A stretch of 35,259 nt of DNA, from the NCBI RefSeq assembly GCF_003696235.1, contig NZ_RFFJ01000045.1, positions 1 through 35,259 of the forward strand, in the 5' to 3' direction. Every line of letters starts with the position of its first letter. The stretch's first letter is position 1. The DNA comes from Streptomyces triticirhizae. Lineage in GTDB: Bacteria > Actinomycetota > Actinomycetes > Streptomycetales > Streptomycetaceae. Both the position numbers and the translations under genes were made by a program. A model generated the notes under the pieces. The model searched no databases, was not told where the DNA came from, and worked only from the letters and a program-made list of their open reading frames with translations. Positions 33,341 through 35,259 of the stretch are shown one piece after another.

Positions 33341-34489
33341 ATGACCGGGGACGGAACGCGGGCCGTTCGGGCCGGACTGCCGGCGGTCGAGGCGTACCAG
33401 CCGCCGATGCCGCCGCCGGTGCTGGCCGCCCACTACCACCTGCCGGGCGACCCGGCGGAGGCCCCGTTCGGCTACGGCCGGGAGAACAACCCGACCTGGG
33501 TCGCGCTGGAGCGCGCGATCGCCGAGCTGGAGTCGCCCGGACCGGAGGACGGCGCGCGGGCGCTGGTCTTCCCCTCCGGGATGGCCGCCATCTCGGCCAC
33601 CCTGCTCAGCCTGACCCGCCCGGGCGACTCCGTGGTGCTGCCGTCCGACGGCTACCAGATCTGGCCCAGGCTGCGGCAGCGCGCCGAGGAGCGCGGCGTG
33701 CGCACCCACACCGCGCCCACCGGAGGCAACGGCCAGCTGGCCGCGCTCAGGGCGGCGCGGGAACGCGGGGAGCGGGTGCGGCTGCTCTGGCTGGAAACCC
33801 CCTCCAACCCGGGGCTCGACGTCTGCGATATCGCACGCCTGGCGCGCGAGGCGCACGCGCAGGGCGCGTTGGTCGCCGTGGACAACACCCTGGCGACGCC
33901 GCTCGGCCAGCGCCCGCTGGAGCTGGGCGCCGACCTGTCCGTGGCCAGCGGCACCAAGGCGCTCAACGGGCACGGCGACGTGCTGCTCGGCTATGTCGCC
34001 GCGCGCGACCCGGAGTTGGTCGACGAGATCAGGCAGTGGCGCACCGTGCTGGGCGCCATCCCGGGGCCGCTGGAGGCGTGGCTGGCGCACCGGGGCCTGG
34101 CCACGCTCCAGCTGCGCGTCGCGCGGCAGGCGGAGAACGCGCTGGCCGTGGCGCGGGCGTTGGCCGCCAGGCCCGAGGTAACCGGGCTGCGCCACCCGGG
34201 GCTGCCGGAGGACCGGGACCACGCGCTGGCCGCGCGGCAGATGCGGTTCTTCGGCTGCGTGGTCTCGTTCACGCTGCCCGACCGGGAGCACGCCGAGCGG
34301 TTCCTGGCCGCGCTGCGCCTGGTGGACGACGCCACCAGCTTCGGCGGGGTCAGGTCAACGGCCGAACGACGCGGCCGGTGGGGCGGGGACGCCGTGCCCG
34401 AGGGCTTCGTGCGGCTGTCGGTCGGCATCGAGGACCCGGACGACCTGGTCGCCGACATCCGCCGGGCCCTCGACGCGGCCGCCCCCTGA
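33341..34489 (+). CDS. Cystathionine gamma-lyase-type PLP enzyme
   Basis: 382 residues from ATG 33341, with GGGAGAG upstream. The Cys/Met-metabolism PLP fold is clear: FGYGRENNPTWVALERAIAELE, FPSGMAAISATLL, LWLETPSNPGLDVCDI, VDNTLATPLGQRPLELGADLSVASGTKALNGHGD with the PLP lysine at 206, and a C-terminal TSFGGVRSTAERR segment. Family members cleave or form cystathionine, using the PLP Schiff base. Gamma-lyase and gamma-synthase are hard to separate by eye, so the symbol is left empty. It appears to have its own promoter. Confidence 0.9.
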   Translation: MTGDGTRAVRAGLPAVEAYQPPMPPPVLAAHYHLPGDPAEAPFGYGRENNPTWVALERAIAELESPGPEDGARALVFPSGMAAISATLLSLTRPGDSVVLPSDGYQIWPRLRQRAEERGVRTHTAPTGGNGQLAALRAARERGERVRLLWLETPSNPGLDVCDIARLAREAHAQGALVAVDNTLATPLGQRPLELGADLSVASGTKALNGHGDVLLGYVAARDPELVDEIRQWRTVLGAIPGPLEAWLAHRGLATLQLRVARQAENALAVARALAARPEVTGLRHPGLPEDRDHALAARQMRFFGCVVSFTLPDREHAERFLAALRLVDDATSFGGVRSTAERRGRWGGDAVPEGFVRLSVGIEDPDDLVADIRRALDAAAP

Positions 34490-34511
34490 CCGCCCCTGAC
34501 CGCCTTCGCCT

Positions 34512-34530
34512 CCCAAGGGCCGCGCTTGGG
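34512..34530 (+). terminator. Small hairpin between PLP enzyme and NUDIX genes
   Basis: CCCAAG-GGCCGCG-CTTGGG, a 6-bp perfect stem with a 7-base loop, 22 bases after the PLP enzyme's stop and before the NUDIX ribosome site. Weak terminator candidate. Confidence 0.35.
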
Positions 34531-34555
34531 CGCACGACCAGCCGGAGGTTTCGCG

Positions 34556-35080
34556 GTGGTGCGCACGGGCCACATGAATCCCATGGACCAGGAACAACCC
34601 GTGGTCAAGCGCACCGCACGGGCCATCCTGCTGGACGGCCCCGAGCTGATCGTGATCAAGCGCGTGCGCCCCGGCAGTCCGCCCTACTGGATCACCCCGG
34701 GCGGCGGCGTCGAGCCCACCGACCCCAGCGTGGTCGCCGCCCTGCACCGCGAGGTCTTCGAGGAGTTGGGGGCCAGGGTCACCGACGTGGTGCCGGCGTT
34801 CGTCGACACGGTTCCGCACCTGCCCGAGCCGGGGGAGAACGTTCCGCCGGGCCTGAAGGTGCAGCACTTCTTCGTCTGCCGGCTGGTCTCGATGGACCCG
34901 GCGCTGCGCCACGGCCCCGAAGTCACCGAGCCGCGCGGCACCTACGAGATCGTCCGGCTGCCGTTCACCCCGGAGGGGCTGTCCTCGGTCGACGTGGTGC
35001 CGCCCAGCCTCAACGCCTATCTGAGCAGGAACATCGCCGGCATCCACGCCCTGCTGGCGCCGGACTTCGTGCGCGCCTGA
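34556..35080 (+). CDS. NUDIX hydrolase
   Basis: 174 residues from GTG 34556, with GGAGG seven bases upstream; ATG 34574 is an alternative without a comparable site. The NUDIX box is GGGVEPTDPSVVAALHREVFEELGA: the catalytic REVFEE core is intact, but Pro occupies the position of the first conserved Glu (GX5E). NUDIX enzymes hydrolyse nucleoside diphosphates linked to another group; the substrate is unknown. An 11-bp element containing the TGA repeats three times at the gene end and places a stop in every frame. Confidence 0.88.
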   Translation: MVRTGHMNPMDQEQPVVKRTARAILLDGPELIVIKRVRPGSPPYWITPGGGVEPTDPSVVAALHREVFEELGARVTDVVPAFVDTVPHLPEPGENVPPGLKVQHFFVCRLVSMDPALRHGPEVTEPRGTYEIVRLPFTPEGLSSVDVVPPSLNAYLSRNIAGIHALLAPDFVRA

Positions 35081-35105
35081 GCCGCGCCTGAGCCGCGCCT
35101 GAGCC
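35073..35105 (+). repeat. Three tandem 11-bp units carrying stop codons
   Basis: GCGCCTGAGCC is repeated at 35073-35083, 35084-35094 and 35095-35105. The TGA in each falls in a different reading frame because 11 is not a multiple of three. Confidence 0.9.
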
Positions 35106-35128
35106 CGGCCCGGCCAGCCCCCGTGCCG

Positions 35129-35176
35129 ACGCCCGGGGCCTCACGGCGCCGGAACGGGCGGCCCCGGCCCGGGCGT
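35129..35176. terminator. Terminator between NUDIX gene and the edge gene
   Basis: ACGCCCGGGGCC (35129-35140) can pair with GGCCCGGGCGT (35166-35176) with one bulged G, enclosing a 25-base GC-rich loop. It lies between two convergent gene ends, one of them directly adjacent at 35177. Confidence 0.6.
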
Positions 35177-35259
35177 TCAGCCGAACCAGCCGCCGCCCGA
35201 CGGATACGAGGACGCGCTCCTGCTCTCCACCCGGCGCGCGCGCTCCAGCGCGCGCAACG
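35177..35259 (-). CDS. C-terminal end of an unidentified gene (partial)
   Basis: A minus-strand frame runs from the right edge to a TGA at 35177-35179, encoding LRALERARRVES then RSASSYPSGGGWFG. The Ser/Tyr/Gly-rich end resembles the tail of a membrane or secreted protein, but 26 residues cannot identify it. Its position after a terminator on the convergent strand supports it as real. Confidence 0.4.
   Translation of the reverse strand, partial: LRALERARRVESRSASSYPSGGGWFG

Overview
The window looks like chromosomal DNA from a Streptomyces-type actinomycete. It is very GC-rich, uses GTG starts often, and has tightly overlapping ATGA/GTGA gene junctions. It carries actinomycete families such as a DUF5326-like small membrane protein, DUF1707/DUF4190, YibE/F and a MerR/membrane-protein pair. 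Leucine TTA codons are confined to three genes. I see no rRNA, tRNA, CRISPR array, insertion sequence or prophage block.

Region 1 (1-7.1 kb) is envelope and housekeeping: the end of a multi-pass membrane protein, a TauE/SafE-type permease, an acyltransferase-3 membrane protein, and a convergent two-gene glycosyltransferase unit (polysialyltransferase-like plus GT2). A strong terminator hairpin separates the convergent acyltransferase and glycosyltransferase genes. A Nei-type DNA glycosylase follows. Region 2 (7.2-9.3 kb) has a DUF1707/DUF4190 membrane protein, a gene-free stretch, and a divergent MarR regulator/cupin pair around a nested double operator.

Region 3 (9.46-18.2 kb, minus strand) is the most unusual part: eight co-directional, closely packed genes. 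In transcription order they are a small helical protein with a C-terminal beta-type motif; a large protein with a degenerate Walker A loop and HEAT-like repeats; an SPFH-like coiled-coil protein; a PP2C phosphatase; a Ser/Thr kinase with DFD instead of DFG; a TerY-like vWA protein; a small protein of unknown function; and a membrane-anchored protein with two RanBP2-type zinc fingers. Kinase, phosphatase and vWA form the core of the known TerY-phosphorylation triad. The other five genes make this an extended version that I cannot match to a named system. The small protein and the large protein share a short motif reminiscent of bacterial amyloid signalling sequences.

Region 4 (18.3-27.1 kb, minus strand) holds a MerR regulator coupled to a membrane protein, a channel-like protein with two RCK domains and a non-canonical pore loop, and a two-gene unit in which a caspase-STAND-WD40 protein is translationally coupled to an alpha/beta hydrolase. 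The last pair looks like a conflict or programmed-cell-death module. Together with region 3 it suggests a defence/signalling neighbourhood. The PP2C, the channel and the caspase-STAND genes each carry one TTA codon, which suggests control by the bldA tRNA.

Region 5 (27.2-35.26 kb) is core metabolism and small membrane genes: thiC under a TPP riboswitch, YibE/F, a DUF5326-like protein, a cupin, a holin-family membrane protein, a low-molecular-weight protein tyrosine phosphatase coupled to a fructosamine-kinase-like gene, a cystathionine gamma-lyase-type PLP enzyme, a NUDIX hydrolase, and the 3' end of a minus-strand gene at the window edge.
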